The translations under genes and the position numbers were made by a program. The notes under the pieces are model-generated. The model was not told the DNA's origin, ran no database searches, and worked only from the letters and a program-made list of their open reading frames with translations. Positions 6,858-15,321 of a DNA stretch of 41,778 bases are shown here, in pieces. The stretch is from a virus. The stretch covers positions 1-41,778 of IMG/VR virus record IMGVR_UViG_3300037485_001042; one strand, given 5' to 3'. Every line of letters starts with the position of its first letter. Positions within the stretch are counted from its first letter, which is position 1.

Positions 6858-8626
6858 ATTGTTGGTTTCGTGATATACACGCCGTTATCCGTCTGTGCGA
6901 TTGCCGTCCCATTACCAGCCCATTTAATCCAGGCCGCTGTGGTGAGTTCGTTATTCGTATCTTTTAATTTCTTATCTACGATTCGTTCGATTAGATTTAC
7001 ATCTGATACCATCATGATCTCTTTCATCTGTTTTTTTATGGTGAGTGTTCTATCGAGTGTGCATTGGATATCCACAAAAATACCTTCTGGATTCTTCCGA
7101 TAGGTAATATACGTGATTCTCATGTCCTGTTCAGGAATCTTATCATATCCAACGAATTTAACTAACTGCATGAGCCGTAGGTCAGTTCTTAATTTGAGAG
7201 TTGCATGATAGATGGACGAATCCGTTTCGATTAATCCCTGGATAAGATTACAGTATTCATCAACATCATCCTGTGTGGTTAATCCAAGTTCACCAGTCCG
7301 GTCCCATACCGGAGGATACATGATTGGCTTATCTGTTCCGGCAGTTACTCCCGCCGTCTCCCAGGTTTGCTCATAATAATCCACATCCGGAAGGTATTCA
7401 ACCATCATAATATCAGATGTATCCATCCCTGTGAATGTTACCCAATCCACAGCACCGCCTGATAAATGTTCTGTAGTTGTAAATAATGGGTATTCTGTCC
7501 AGTATGATGTGTTAGTACAGACCCGCCCGGCAGTCGTTGTTTGAATACATTTGTATCGTTTGCTATTAGTATAAATAACAAATTTTCCAGGATTATAAAC
7601 TGTAGATGCACTCCAGGTATCAGTTGAATCCTCTATTTCACCACCCAATCCGTGCTGAACAGTGCCGAAACAACTATCTGCCAATCCGGGAACAGTAAGA
7701 ACCACGGAATCTGTTGCGGAGGTTGCTGTTGCTTTATCTAATAATCCAACAGGTGAACATCTAACCCTGATTTTATTGTATTTCTCACCAGATTTATCTT
7801 CACCATAAACAGGTCCAATAACGTATTCGGAAGGCCAGGTGAACGTCACCTTCGATGGGATGTGCAGGTCTGCATCGGTGGCTGTTCCCGGCACCCATAC
7901 GGCATAATCGAGATCAGTGGTGGAATTATAGAACACTTCAATAAAATAGTATCCTGTGTAATCCCTGATGATCTGAAGGGCATCCATTATGGTAATGTCA
8001 TCCCGGATGAAATCAAATGCTTTATTTTTTAATGTTCCATCGTTCCAGTCATCGTTATCCGTTACTTCATGAATCGTCAGGCCGTTTATCGTTGTAGATG
8101 CAATTCCACCAAGGAGATATTCAACGTATTTTTTAATGTTGATATAGACTGTCTCACCTGGCTGAACGGTGGTGCATCCTGCCTGAAGATTGTAAATATC
8201 AATTGCTGGTGTAGTCTCTGTTCCATCATCAGAAACGAAAAACATCGTATTCTGTGCTCCGGTATCGTCACTTTCCAGAGAGGGAAGATACTGTTTCGTC
8301 AGGAACCAGAAATACGAATACGCTGTTACCGTTGTTTTATGCCCGCCTTCCTGTGTCTTATACGTGGGTGCTGGAATGTATCCCATAAACACTAATTGAT
8401 CGGTATCGGTGTGGTCCTTCATTATCACCGAAATGTCAAGGTTATCAATGGCGGGATGTCCTTCATATTCCAGCTGACAAAGCCACATTAAATCATTGAT
8501 TCCCTTTGATACAGTGGTTGATATTGCAGATGATGATAATATTTCGGCGTTTAACTCTGTTAACGTGGCGGTTTCAATATCAGATCCGTTGATATTTGTT
8601 GCTGTAAGAGTTACCGTATAAGTCAT
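6854..8626 (-). CDS. Tail-tip / baseplate hub-like protein, 590 aa
   Basis: A large beta-rich protein in the position of the tail-tip gene, two genes after the fibre-like protein and just before the propeller. Residues 200-300 (DDITIMDALQIIRDYTGYYF, then GEKYNKIRVRC) resemble hub proteins of siphophages that form the tail-tip ring. Residues about 340-380 (STDTWSASTVYNPGKFVIYT, then a W) look like an inserted chitin-binding-type carbohydrate module. The first 22 residues (TYTVTLTATNINGSDIE) match the last strands of a PKD domain whose first half begins the preceding gene. A tail role is well supported by context; the exact subunit is inferred. Confidence 0.65.
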   Translation of the reverse strand: MTYTVTLTATNINGSDIETATLTELNAEILSSSAISTTVSKGINDLMWLCQLEYEGHPAIDNLDISVIMKDHTDTDQLVFMGYIPAPTYKTQEGGHKTTVTAYSYFWFLTKQYLPSLESDDTGAQNTMFFVSDDGTETTPAIDIYNLQAGCTTVQPGETVYINIKKYVEYLLGGIASTTINGLTIHEVTDNDDWNDGTLKNKAFDFIRDDITIMDALQIIRDYTGYYFIEVFYNSTTDLDYAVWVPGTATDADLHIPSKVTFTWPSEYVIGPVYGEDKSGEKYNKIRVRCSPVGLLDKATATSATDSVVLTVPGLADSCFGTVQHGLGGEIEDSTDTWSASTVYNPGKFVIYTNSKRYKCIQTTTAGRVCTNTSYWTEYPLFTTTEHLSGGAVDWVTFTGMDTSDIMMVEYLPDVDYYEQTWETAGVTAGTDKPIMYPPVWDRTGELGLTTQDDVDEYCNLIQGLIETDSSIYHATLKLRTDLRLMQLVKFVGYDKIPEQDMRITYITYRKNPEGIFVDIQCTLDRTLTIKKQMKEIMMVSDVNLIERIVDKKLKDTNNELTTAAWIKWAGNGTAIAQTDNGVYITKPTI

Positions 8627-8627
8627 A

Positions 8628-9383
8628 TCAATAGTACCCCTTCATGGTGATAATTCCGTTTTTAGGAACGTCTGTAGAAAAATCAGGCGTTCCCATTAAC
8701 TGACACCATCCCGCTGCATCTCCTCCTACCATTGTACCTTGTTCAATTGTTAATCCCCATAACTTACAGAGCATCCCGTCAGAATCCAGCGCATCCCCTT
8801 GAGAAATATAAATATATGATTCTGGTGTAGTTCCACAGTTAAACGTCTGTAGGTATGGGGGTTCTGATAATATGTTTACAACAGATATAGTGAATATTTC
8901 ACCTGTCCTAGAAACTTTGATATTTTCCGGTGTGGTTTGGTGGGATATTGGTGGTGATATCGAATCAACAATCCAAGAACCACCAAATAGAACTGTTGGA
9001 GAAACATTTATGATGTTCAATACATTGAAAGATCTGTTCATTACAGTCCCGGTTGCTCCCGTTGTTTGTCCGATTAATAAATCACCCCACTGAATATCAT
9101 ATGTATCCCAATTTGCAGGGAATCCCCCTGCAAGATGTATTTGTATTCCTTCAGGATGATTGATCAAATTAAACGTTCTTAATCCCGGCGTGGTTGGATT
9201 CGGATGCCCATCATCGATCAATACTTCTCTTGCATATCGATGCACTGGATTTTGCAAGGTGGAATGTGGTGATCCATCTCCGAAGTCCCAATCCCACGAT
9301 GTTGGAGTTCCGGTTGACGTATCTGTAAATTGTACCTGATCTCCAACGATTGTTTTAGTAAATGACGCAATGGGTGCCGCCAT
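8628..9383 (-). CDS. PKD-fold N-terminal tail protein, 251 aa
   Basis: Residues 5-51 match the first strands of a PKD domain: PIASFTKTIVGDQVQFTD, then SWDWDFGDGS, then NPVHRYA. PKD modules are frequent on methanogen surface proteins and here probably mediate adhesion. The usual closing strand (G-x-YTVTL-x-TN) is missing and appears at the start of the next gene. The remaining 200 residues are beta-rich (GDLLIGQTTGATGTVMNRS) and not recognised. Located between a fibre-like protein and the tail-tip protein. Confidence 0.7.
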   Translation of the reverse strand: MAAPIASFTKTIVGDQVQFTDTSTGTPTSWDWDFGDGSPHSTLQNPVHRYAREVLIDDGHPNPTTPGLRTFNLINHPEGIQIHLAGGFPANWDTYDIQWGDLLIGQTTGATGTVMNRSFNVLNIINVSPTVLFGGSWIVDSISPPISHQTTPENIKVSRTGEIFTISVVNILSEPPYLQTFNCGTTPESYIYISQGDALDSDGMLCKLWGLTIEQGTMVGGDAAGWCQLMGTPDFSTDVPKNGIITMKGYY

Positions 9384-9385
9384 CT

Positions 9386-10300
9386 TCAGGCCGCCTCGTA
9401 ACTACCGCTTACCACTACTGCAACGGCCTGCCCATCTGTTCCGGTGGTGAAAGCATAGAACTTAATCAGTTTCGATGCACTGTCCATATCGATATACGCC
9501 AATGGATCAGAGTAAGTCGCTCCACCGGCTCCCGCCTTCTGGATGGATGATACCGCCGTCCTATCGTTGTTGTCATTAGGATCAGCGGGTAATGAGATGG
9601 TAAGAGATGAGCAGGCGTTAGAATCCGCTGATGAAATATCAATGTGGAAGAATACGATTTTACCTAATTTAGTCCACCTTGAAACAGTGGTGATTGTCGC
9701 AGGATCTGCTGTTCCCCATACGAGTGTAGGTGAGTATCCCGCCCAGGACTGATGCGTGAGAGTCCCTGCACTGATATCAAGTGTTTTTCCGGAGCCTACG
9801 GTTATATCAGACGTTGCAATCGTGCATCCGTCTATAGTTCCGGCATCAATATCCACCTTCGGCAGGTTTACTTCTCCGGTTCCCTTGGGTGTGATGTTGA
9901 TGTCGATGGCGGCATCCGTCCCGTCTGCCGCCAGGGTGGTTCCGGTGAGCGTAACTCCGGATGCAGTTACATTGGTATCGAATGTTGTGCCGATGTAACT
10001 CTCGCCTGTAGGAATTGTTATAGACCCTGAATCATCAATCGTTGCCAGTGAGTTCTGGATAACTAATCCTGATGTTCCATCATGCCGGGCTATTTGATTG
10101 TTCAAGCTGGAAGGGCTAACAGGTGTTCCGACTGATCCCTGATGTGGTGTAAGGCTGCTCCATTTCGTTGAACCGTCACCGATCTTAAGTAATGCAAGCG
10201 TTGTATCGTATCCCATCTCTCCAATTGCCAGTGTGGGATCTGCTGCCGTCCATTCTGCCGTTGTTCCCCGCCGAATCTGTAAAAGACTTATTCTTGCCAT
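9386..10300 (-). CDS. Tail fibre-like protein with tropism-determinant N-terminal motif
   Basis: A 304-aa protein starting MARISLLQIRRGTTAEWTAA followed by GEMGYDTTLALLKIGDGSTKWSSL, the N-terminal motif seen in many phage tail fibres (RRGT-x-EW, then KIGDG). The middle ([18 protein letters not shown], then ITPKGTGEVNL) recurs in the 1479-aa fibre, and the two genes share a 23-bp identical stretch. The C-terminal half is a beta-rich domain. The ATG at 10300 is chosen over the longer frame from 10378 because it overlaps the upstream TAA and places the motif at the N-terminus. Probably part of the distal tail or a side fibre. Confidence 0.75.
   Translation of the reverse strand: MARISLLQIRRGTTAEWTAADPTLAIGEMGYDTTLALLKIGDGSTKWSSLTPHQGSVGTPVSPSSLNNQIARHDGTSGLVIQNSLATIDDSGSITIPTGESYIGTTFDTNVTASGVTLTGTTLAADGTDAAIDINITPKGTGEVNLPKVDIDAGTIDGCTIATSDITVGSGKTLDISAGTLTHQSWAGYSPTLVWGTADPATITTVSRWTKLGKIVFFHIDISSADSNACSSLTISLPADPNDNNDRTAVSSIQKAGAGGATYSDPLAYIDMDSASKLIKFYAFTTGTDGQAVAVVVSGSYEAA
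9930..9952 (-). repeat. 23-bp repeat shared with the large fibre gene
   Basis: Identical to 27119-27141. Both copies encode the same fibre segment ([10 protein letters not shown] region), pointing to duplication or exchange between the two fibre genes. Confidence 0.8.
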
Positions 10301-10680
10301 TATGGTGTACCTCCGTTGATTACCACAGTCCCGGCTGTGGCGATAACTCCCTGCACGAATGAAACGTAATACCACCACTGTGATGCTGCCGGGAAGACTG
10401 GCATCTCATTAATGGGCGGTTGAATCATCACGTTCGAGTAGGTGGTTGATCCTATTACCAAATCCCCAACGGTGCCGTATTTCGCAATGATATTTGTTAT
10501 ATCTGTGTGGCTGGTGGTGTAACATTTGAACGTGCATTCGAAGCCATATGTGGTGCTTCCCTGGATACCGACACCGCCACTTTCTAATTGAACCTTCCCA
10601 AAGTTGGCGGGATATTCCAGCATGCTTTCAAGGGATGGTTTTTGTAGGGTTACTCCATCGAAGGTAGTTGTTACCGTCAT
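10300..10680 (-). CDS. Tail protein, 126 aa
   Basis: A small beta-rich protein (STTYGFECTFKCYTT, then MPVFPAASQWWYYVSFVQG) between the tape measure and the fibre-like protein. Its position and size suggest a distal-tail-like component, but no motif proves it. Its TAA overlaps the downstream ATG (TAATG). Confidence 0.55.
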   Translation of the reverse strand: MTVTTTFDGVTLQKPSLESMLEYPANFGKVQLESGGVGIQGSTTYGFECTFKCYTTSHTDITNIIAKYGTVGDLVIGSTTYSNVMIQPPINEMPVFPAASQWWYYVSFVQGVIATAGTVVINGGTP

Positions 10681-10682
10681 GA

Positions 10683-12659
10683 TTAAACCCCATATAATGC
10701 AGCCTTTTGTTCATTTGATAATTTTATTACATATCTTCCTGGGGTGGTGTTTGTTCCAACAGTAATGGGAATATAAACATCTGGTTTGTAATTTGTTCCC
10801 ATTCCGGGTAATTGCTGCCCCTGCATAACATCTTTAAATAAATTAGATTTAAAAGTGCCTGTGTTTGGCCCGGCATAATATCCTCCGGGTGGTGCCATTG
10901 CAACCTGCTCCTCCAATGTATAAGCTCTTTTAGTATAAGGTGGAACAATTACCATTGCCTTTGCTGCTGGAGAACTTGGATCTTTAGTGAAAATATCATA
11001 CTGTTCCTGTGTGAGTGACTTTCCAGCCTGGTCCATTTTTAAGAAATATTCCTGAAATGATAAAACTGCTAACTGTTGATTCGTTGCCAGTTCTTCTAAT
11101 TTTAACTTCCTGATTTCTCCTTCCTGGATAATGATATCATCATTGATTTTCTTCTGTTCTGCAAGTGCATCGGTTTTCTTCTGTTCTACAGCTGCCTTTC
11201 CTCCCTGTGCATCCACTGCCTTAATAACGTCTTTTCCTGCAAGTTCTTTTGACTTTAAATCTGAAAGATTATCTAATTCACGTTGATGTGTAACTTGTAA
11301 TTCATCCCTGGCAATCTTTGCTAATGACCGTTCGTCTGCTGTTTTTGCTTCTGCAATTGCCTTATTCGCGGCTCTCATTTCAGCGGGATATTTCTTTAAA
11401 TCCAATTCAGCAGATTTTATATCAAGTGCTAATCCGGAAGCATCCTTTACAGCATCCTTATATTTATCCAGTTCTTCGGTGAGAGATTTAACTTTATCAG
11501 CGGCTTCATCTGCTTTATCATTCATTCCTTTTAATTTCTCTTCGAAGATTCCAGTTTCATAAGATTGAGTTTTCTGCACCTGTCCGAGAATACTCATTTC
11601 GTCTGATAATGATTTCAGTTGCTTCTCTAAATCTCTCGCTCCCTGCTGCGCCTTATCCCATGCGGTGTATAAGAGATATGCACCGACAATAACGGCACCT
11701 ATGACCGTTGCCGCTGCTAATACTGTCATGGCTCCCGCGAGGGTGTAGGTTGCTCCTGCAAGTGTGAATGTGACACCTGTAGCCACTACTTTACCGGCGG
11801 TATCTGCACCAAGTAATAGTGTGGATTCTCCCGTTGCGAATGAGTAGGTTGCCGTTGCTGCAATTGCGGCTATCTCTGCTTCGGTAAGTGCTGAAACGGC
11901 TGCTGTTTCTGCAATGGCTGCCATTGCAGCACCAGTGATGGTAGGTGAAAGGGTTGCCATTGCACCAGCCATGATAGCCGCTTCTCCTGCCGCTGCTGTA
12001 GTAACAGGGATACTGGCGGCGGTTGCCGCTGATGCCGCAATTGTTGCTCCTGTTACGGCCATTTTTGCAATTGTTTGTTCCCTTATTGTATTGACTTCCA
12101 CCTGTGCTGCTGTCGCGTTTAATAATGTGGCTGCTGATGCCTCTGCCTCTGCATTTTCTAATACACCTGTTATTCCAGCACTGGCAACCTTAACAGCGGT
12201 TAATTCGGTTTGTGCTGCTACCAATGCCTGATCTGCTGATATTGATGATATCTTTGCAGCGGTTGCCGCATTAATTGCCGGGATTATTGCAGTATGTGCG
12301 AATCCAATTGCCCTGATAATGGGTGGTAGCATGTTCGTTACCATCCCGAATGTTGTAAGTGTCATTCCGGCGGCTTGGATTACTTTTCCTAATTCAGAAG
12401 TATTTCCATCAGCATCCTTCATTGACATTGACAGCATCATCAGTGATCCACCTGTCATGGATGCAACAGATCCGAAAGAACGTAAACCCCTGATGTTCTT
12501 TCCGGTGGCCTGGTCGAGTATGTCGATAGATGCAGCGGTCTTCTGTCCGGCTACTTCCAGCCCGTTTATTTCAGATTTCGCTCCGGCTATATCCTCCCGA
12601 ACGGTTGACTTAACACCTAACCGCCAGAAGAATCCTCCCATTTCCGTTTCTCCAGCCAT
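10683..12659 (-). CDS. Tail tape measure protein
   Basis: A 658-aa protein directly after the tail chaperones, the standard place for the tape measure. It is Ala-rich and helical: hydrophobic segments from about 100 to 333, including a likely membrane-spanning stretch around 312-333 (AAATVIGAVIVGAYLL), then a long coiled coil from about 340 to 520 rich in Lys, Glu and Leu. Tape measures set tail length and are released into the membrane during DNA injection; at roughly 1.5 Angstrom per residue this length would give a tail of about 100 nm (inference). No lytic-enzyme motif was noticed. It starts 3 bases after the chaperone stop. Confidence 0.88.
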   Translation of the reverse strand: MAGETEMGGFFWRLGVKSTVREDIAGAKSEINGLEVAGQKTAASIDILDQATGKNIRGLRSFGSVASMTGGSLMMLSMSMKDADGNTSELGKVIQAAGMTLTTFGMVTNMLPPIIRAIGFAHTAIIPAINAATAAKISSISADQALVAAQTELTAVKVASAGITGVLENAEAEASAATLLNATAAQVEVNTIREQTIAKMAVTGATIAASAATAASIPVTTAAAGEAAIMAGAMATLSPTITGAAMAAIAETAAVSALTEAEIAAIAATATYSFATGESTLLLGADTAGKVVATGVTFTLAGATYTLAGAMTVLAAATVIGAVIVGAYLLYTAWDKAQQGARDLEKQLKSLSDEMSILGQVQKTQSYETGIFEEKLKGMNDKADEAADKVKSLTEELDKYKDAVKDASGLALDIKSAELDLKKYPAEMRAANKAIAEAKTADERSLAKIARDELQVTHQRELDNLSDLKSKELAGKDVIKAVDAQGGKAAVEQKKTDALAEQKKINDDIIIQEGEIRKLKLEELATNQQLAVLSFQEYFLKMDQAGKSLTQEQYDIFTKDPSSPAAKAMVIVPPYTKRAYTLEEQVAMAPPGGYYAGPNTGTFKSNLFKDVMQGQQLPGMGTNYKPDVYIPITVGTNTTPGRYVIKLSNEQKAALYGV

Positions 12660-12662
12660 AAT

Positions 12663-13339
12663 TTACCGTTCACCTGCCTTTAATATTGGATATACGAAGT
12701 TTTTCAAAGTGGATTCTATTTCATCATCTGACATAACGGTTCTCTCCTGTGGTTTATGTTCGGGCTGTGGATATTCCGGCATGAAGTCATACGGGCTGAT
12801 AGGTTCTGGTAACTTTGTGGTATCCCGGTATAAATTCGTGAAAATTGAGCATAGAAACGCCTCCCGATATGCATGATAATACTCAATTTTCTCAGCTCTT
12901 TTACGGGTTTTAATCGCAACAACGAGCATGAGATCGAGATCGGAAGGTGTAAGACTCTCGCATTCTCCCGGTCTGATGCCACAAAAATCATAAATATCCG
13001 TCAGATAAGTTGTTTCTGCTTCGGGTTTTTTTCGGCCACTCCTACAAAGTTCAGGACTTTATCTGCTTTAAGTGCTTCCAGAACAGTTGTTTCAAGGATG
13101 TTAAATGAATTTCCAGGTTTCTGTAGCCAATCCCAGATGATATTATCCAGTGCTCCAACTGTAAGGGCTGGATCTTCATGAATCAGTCCCATCCATAACA
13201 GGTCAACAATAACATCCGGTCCGATCATATCGGGTTTCAGCATGGATAATATTCCACATGAAAACTGACGCTTTCCCGCCCGGATAGATCCAAGCGGGTA
13301 ACTGATATTTCTGGGTTTGTCGAGATTGATTGAAATCAT
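12663..13339 (-). CDS. Tail assembly chaperone, -1 frameshift fusion (gpG-T type)
   Basis: Reading the upstream chaperone frame to codon 105 and slipping back one base at A-AAA-AAC gives an open continuation from 13025 to the stop at 12663, a fused protein of about 225 aa. The added part begins PEAETTYLTDIYDFCGIRPG and continues through a basic helix to a polar tail. Production of a short G and a frameshifted G-T protein just before the tape measure is a conserved arrangement of long-tailed phages; the fusion wraps the tape measure during tail assembly. The slip site and open frame are directly visible; shifting itself is inferred. Confidence 0.82.
13001..13339 (-). CDS. Tail assembly chaperone, unshifted product (gpG type)
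   Basis: A 112-aa helical protein starting at ATG 13339, which overlaps the stop of the second tail-tube gene (ATGA). It ends at TGA 13001, seven codons after the slippery heptamer. Size and place, between tail tube and tape measure, fit the short tail chaperone that is made in excess over the frameshifted form. Contains GLIHEDPALTVGALDNIIWD near the middle. Confidence 0.8.
   Translation of the reverse strand: MISINLDKPRNISYPLGSIRAGKRQFSCGILSMLKPDMIGPDVIVDLLWMGLIHEDPALTVGALDNIIWDWLQKPGNSFNILETTVLEALKADKVLNFVGVAEKNPKQKQLI
13025..13031 (-). promoter_or_regulatory. Programmed -1 ribosomal frameshift site
   Basis: On the minus strand the heptamer A-AAA-AAC is in exact frame of the upstream gene (codons 103-105 are GAA AAA AAC). 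It is a canonical X-XXY-YYZ slip site. The minus-one frame is open immediately after it for 120 codons. No stable downstream stem was confirmed by eye. Confidence 0.8.
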
Positions 13340-14061
13340 GCAGCGGGCCTCGATACGTAAATCCTGTATATTTTTGATGCCTTGTTTGCTTCTCTTGCTT
13401 CAACGATTAACAACGTAGTATATCCTTCAGCAACGGCGATATTTGCACTCCATGCGCCTGATACCACCGCGGTACCGTTCACATAGATCGTCCCGGCGGC
13501 AGCGGTTGGCTGGATGGCAATGTGAGTATCTCCGGTATCAAGAGTCGCATGGAAGGTATAAACCGTTCCGGCGGCTACTGGTGACGGTGTAATGGCATTG
13601 GACCCGTTATCACGAAGTGCGAAGAAGGGCGTTGTCAGGCCGGCTGCCGGAGTGGTGACGAGTGTTGTTTTCCCAGATGCCTTTAACGACATTGCAACTC
13701 CCGCCTTTCCATCGTAGGGAAGAGTAGGTTTGAATGCCTTTGCTTCTGCTGAAAACGACATCATACCTTTTCCATTCGGTAAGATGATTGCGGCTGCTCT
13801 TGGAGTCCTGCTCTGCAAGTCTCCAAGTAATGCAACCTGCCCGGCGGTATCACTGGGTAAATAATTACCTTCGAGATCAACGGTTCCCACCCTGATTAAT
13901 CCAGGGACCATCTCTTCCGTTGCATCGGCTGAATCGTTATTGCTGATATCGATTTCATCCACTGTTCCGAACGTAGGATTAATTTTCGTTAACTCTAAAA
14001 TTGGAACATCTTTCCATAATAGAGTGGAACCGAAGGGTGAGAATCCAGAACTTGCTACCAT
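13336..14061 (-). CDS. Tail tube protein paralogue with C-terminal beta-sandwich
   Basis: A 241-aa protein. Residues about 18-135 are clearly related to the neighbouring 138-aa tail tube protein (shared pattern TKIN-FGTVD-IDISNN, ADATEE, GLIR-GT-D-EGN, FKP-LP-DGKA). Residues about 145-240 add a domain ending with YVNGTAVVSG, then EGYTTLLIVEAREANKASKI, which looks like a cadherin-like beta-sandwich (PF12733 type). This suggests a second tube subunit carrying a surface decoration, perhaps for adhesion. It overlaps the chaperone start by 4 bases. Confidence 0.75.
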   Translation of the reverse strand: MVASSGFSPFGSTLLWKDVPILELTKINPTFGTVDEIDISNNDSADATEEMVPGLIRVGTVDLEGNYLPSDTAGQVALLGDLQSRTPRAAAIILPNGKGMMSFSAEAKAFKPTLPYDGKAGVAMSLKASGKTTLVTTPAAGLTTPFFALRDNGSNAITPSPVAAGTVYTFHATLDTGDTHIAIQPTAAAGTIYVNGTAVVSGAWSANIAVAEGYTTLLIVEAREANKASKIYRIYVSRPAA

Positions 14062-14075
14062 TCAGGAATCCCCCT

Positions 14076-14492
14076 TTACGCGGCGAATGTCAGTTTCCCG
14101 GTGACTTTAATACTGCATGTGAAACTTGCCTTTCCATCGAACGGTAGAGACGGTTTGAATGACTTCACCATACCAACTCCGGTAAAGGTAGCATCTCCTG
14201 AATCCGAACAGGTAACTACCACTGCAAGATCGATAGTTCTTGCCTGCAATGCGGTGATAAGTGCCGCCTGTCCTGCATCGGTGGGTACCCAGTTACCTTC
14301 GATGTCAATCGTTCCCGTCCTGATGAGTCCTGCGACTGATTCTTCAGTTGCGTCCGGGCTGTTGTTGTTCGAGATGTCGATGCTGTCAACTGTGCCAAAA
14401 TCCACGTTTATCTTCGTGGTCTCCTTAACTTCCGTGGCACCTGCTCCTACTGTGATTTTAGATGTTAGTGCTGCGAATCCTGCTGATACCAT
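14076..14492 (-). CDS. Major tail tube protein
   Basis: A 138-aa beta-rich protein directly after the tail-completion gene and before its longer paralogue. The size fits siphovirus tube subunits, which polymerise around the tape measure. It is preceded by a purine-rich GGAAGGTG ribosome site. The core is similar to the paralogue described at 13336-14061; this shorter copy is the likelier principal tube subunit. Confidence 0.75.
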   Translation of the reverse strand: MVSAGFAALTSKITVGAGATEVKETTKINVDFGTVDSIDISNNNSPDATEESVAGLIRTGTIDIEGNWVPTDAGQAALITALQARTIDLAVVVTCSDSGDATFTGVGMVKSFKPSLPFDGKASFTCSIKVTGKLTFAA

Positions 14493-14535
14493 TGTTTTTT
14501 CACCTTCCTAAATTGCTATAAATTCTGTTAAATCT

Positions 14536-14925
14536 TCAAATCGCTTTCATTACGATATAATTCTGAATCCATTCCGGACGGCCTTTCTCATCATATCCAA
14601 GATTTGAAATGCTGCCGGTGGGTGTGATTAATTTGTATGCTGTTCCCGATAAGGTGGTATTCGATAGTCCTGAAAGATGCAATTCAACATTCTTCATGCG
14701 TGCGAATCCTGCTTCATATCCATCGGGTGCACCCCGGCCCCGGACCTGAAGACCGGGCGATTCGTCCCCCATACCAGATAACAACATCTCCGGCCTGTTC
14801 CCGGCATACTGCGTAAGAATGGTGCATAGGTGTGGAGTATCAGGGACGTAATCGAGGAATATATCGGTTTCAATCGTCCCGATTCCATGTGTCTCCAGGT
14901 ATGTTCCGATATCAATCGTCATCAT
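14536..14925 (-). CDS. Tail completion / terminator protein
   Basis: A 129-aa protein of the minor capsid / tail terminator type: DIFLDYVPDTP, then TQYAGNRPEM, then PGLQVRGRG and GYEAGFARMKNVELHLSGL, ending in a WIQNYIVMK strand. Phage proteins with this pattern cap the tail tube and join it to the head. The start overlaps the stop of the gp10-like gene by 4 bases. Confidence 0.7.
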   Translation of the reverse strand: MMTIDIGTYLETHGIGTIETDIFLDYVPDTPHLCTILTQYAGNRPEMLLSGMGDESPGLQVRGRGAPDGYEAGFARMKNVELHLSGLSNTTLSGTAYKLITPTGSISNLGYDEKGRPEWIQNYIVMKAI

Positions 14926-15320
14926 GATATGGACTCCAACGCCTGCTTAATCCGTGCAGGAATAATATCTAAATCTTCACGTAGTGGGATTTCGAGATAC
15001 TTTGCATTCCCGGTGCAGTCTCGTTCTTTTCCGGTCTTTGGATCGATGTGGATAGGATGCTGAATGTTAAGATCCTCATGGATTCTCAATGCATACGCCG
15101 TATGGAATCCAATTGTGCAGAATGTCATATTCCCTTCCGTCTGTGGCGGGTCTATGCGTCCGGACCCTGCAAGAGTGCCGGTATGTTTCGGGCATTGCTC
15201 AATGGCACGGTTTATCGTTGGTTGAAGTGCAACGTATAGGGCTGAACCTGCCTGTTCTAATTTTGGCATAACTTCGAAGTCGATGTTTGCGAATGCTGCA
15301 TCCTTACCTTCAAGCACCAT
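14922..15320 (-). CDS. HK97 gp10-like head-tail/tail protein
   Basis: A 132-aa protein with the gp10-like signature: CPKHTGTLAGSGRI, a beta hairpin, YALRIHEDLNIQHP, then GNAKYLEIPL. This family sits between head-tail connectors and tail-completion proteins in siphophages and takes part in tail morphogenesis. Order of the neighbours agrees. Small 4-base overlap with the next gene. Confidence 0.8.
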   Translation of the reverse strand: MVLEGKDAAFANIDFEVMPKLEQAGSALYVALQPTINRAIEQCPKHTGTLAGSGRIDPPQTEGNMTFCTIGFHTAYALRIHEDLNIQHPIHIDPKTGKERDCTGNAKYLEIPLREDLDIIPARIKQALESIS

Positions 15321-15321
15321 T

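Noticed and set aside
12716-12991. A 91-aa minus-strand frame in the tail chaperone region
   Set aside because: It is out of frame with both the gpG-type gene and the -1 continuation, which account for the same bases better.
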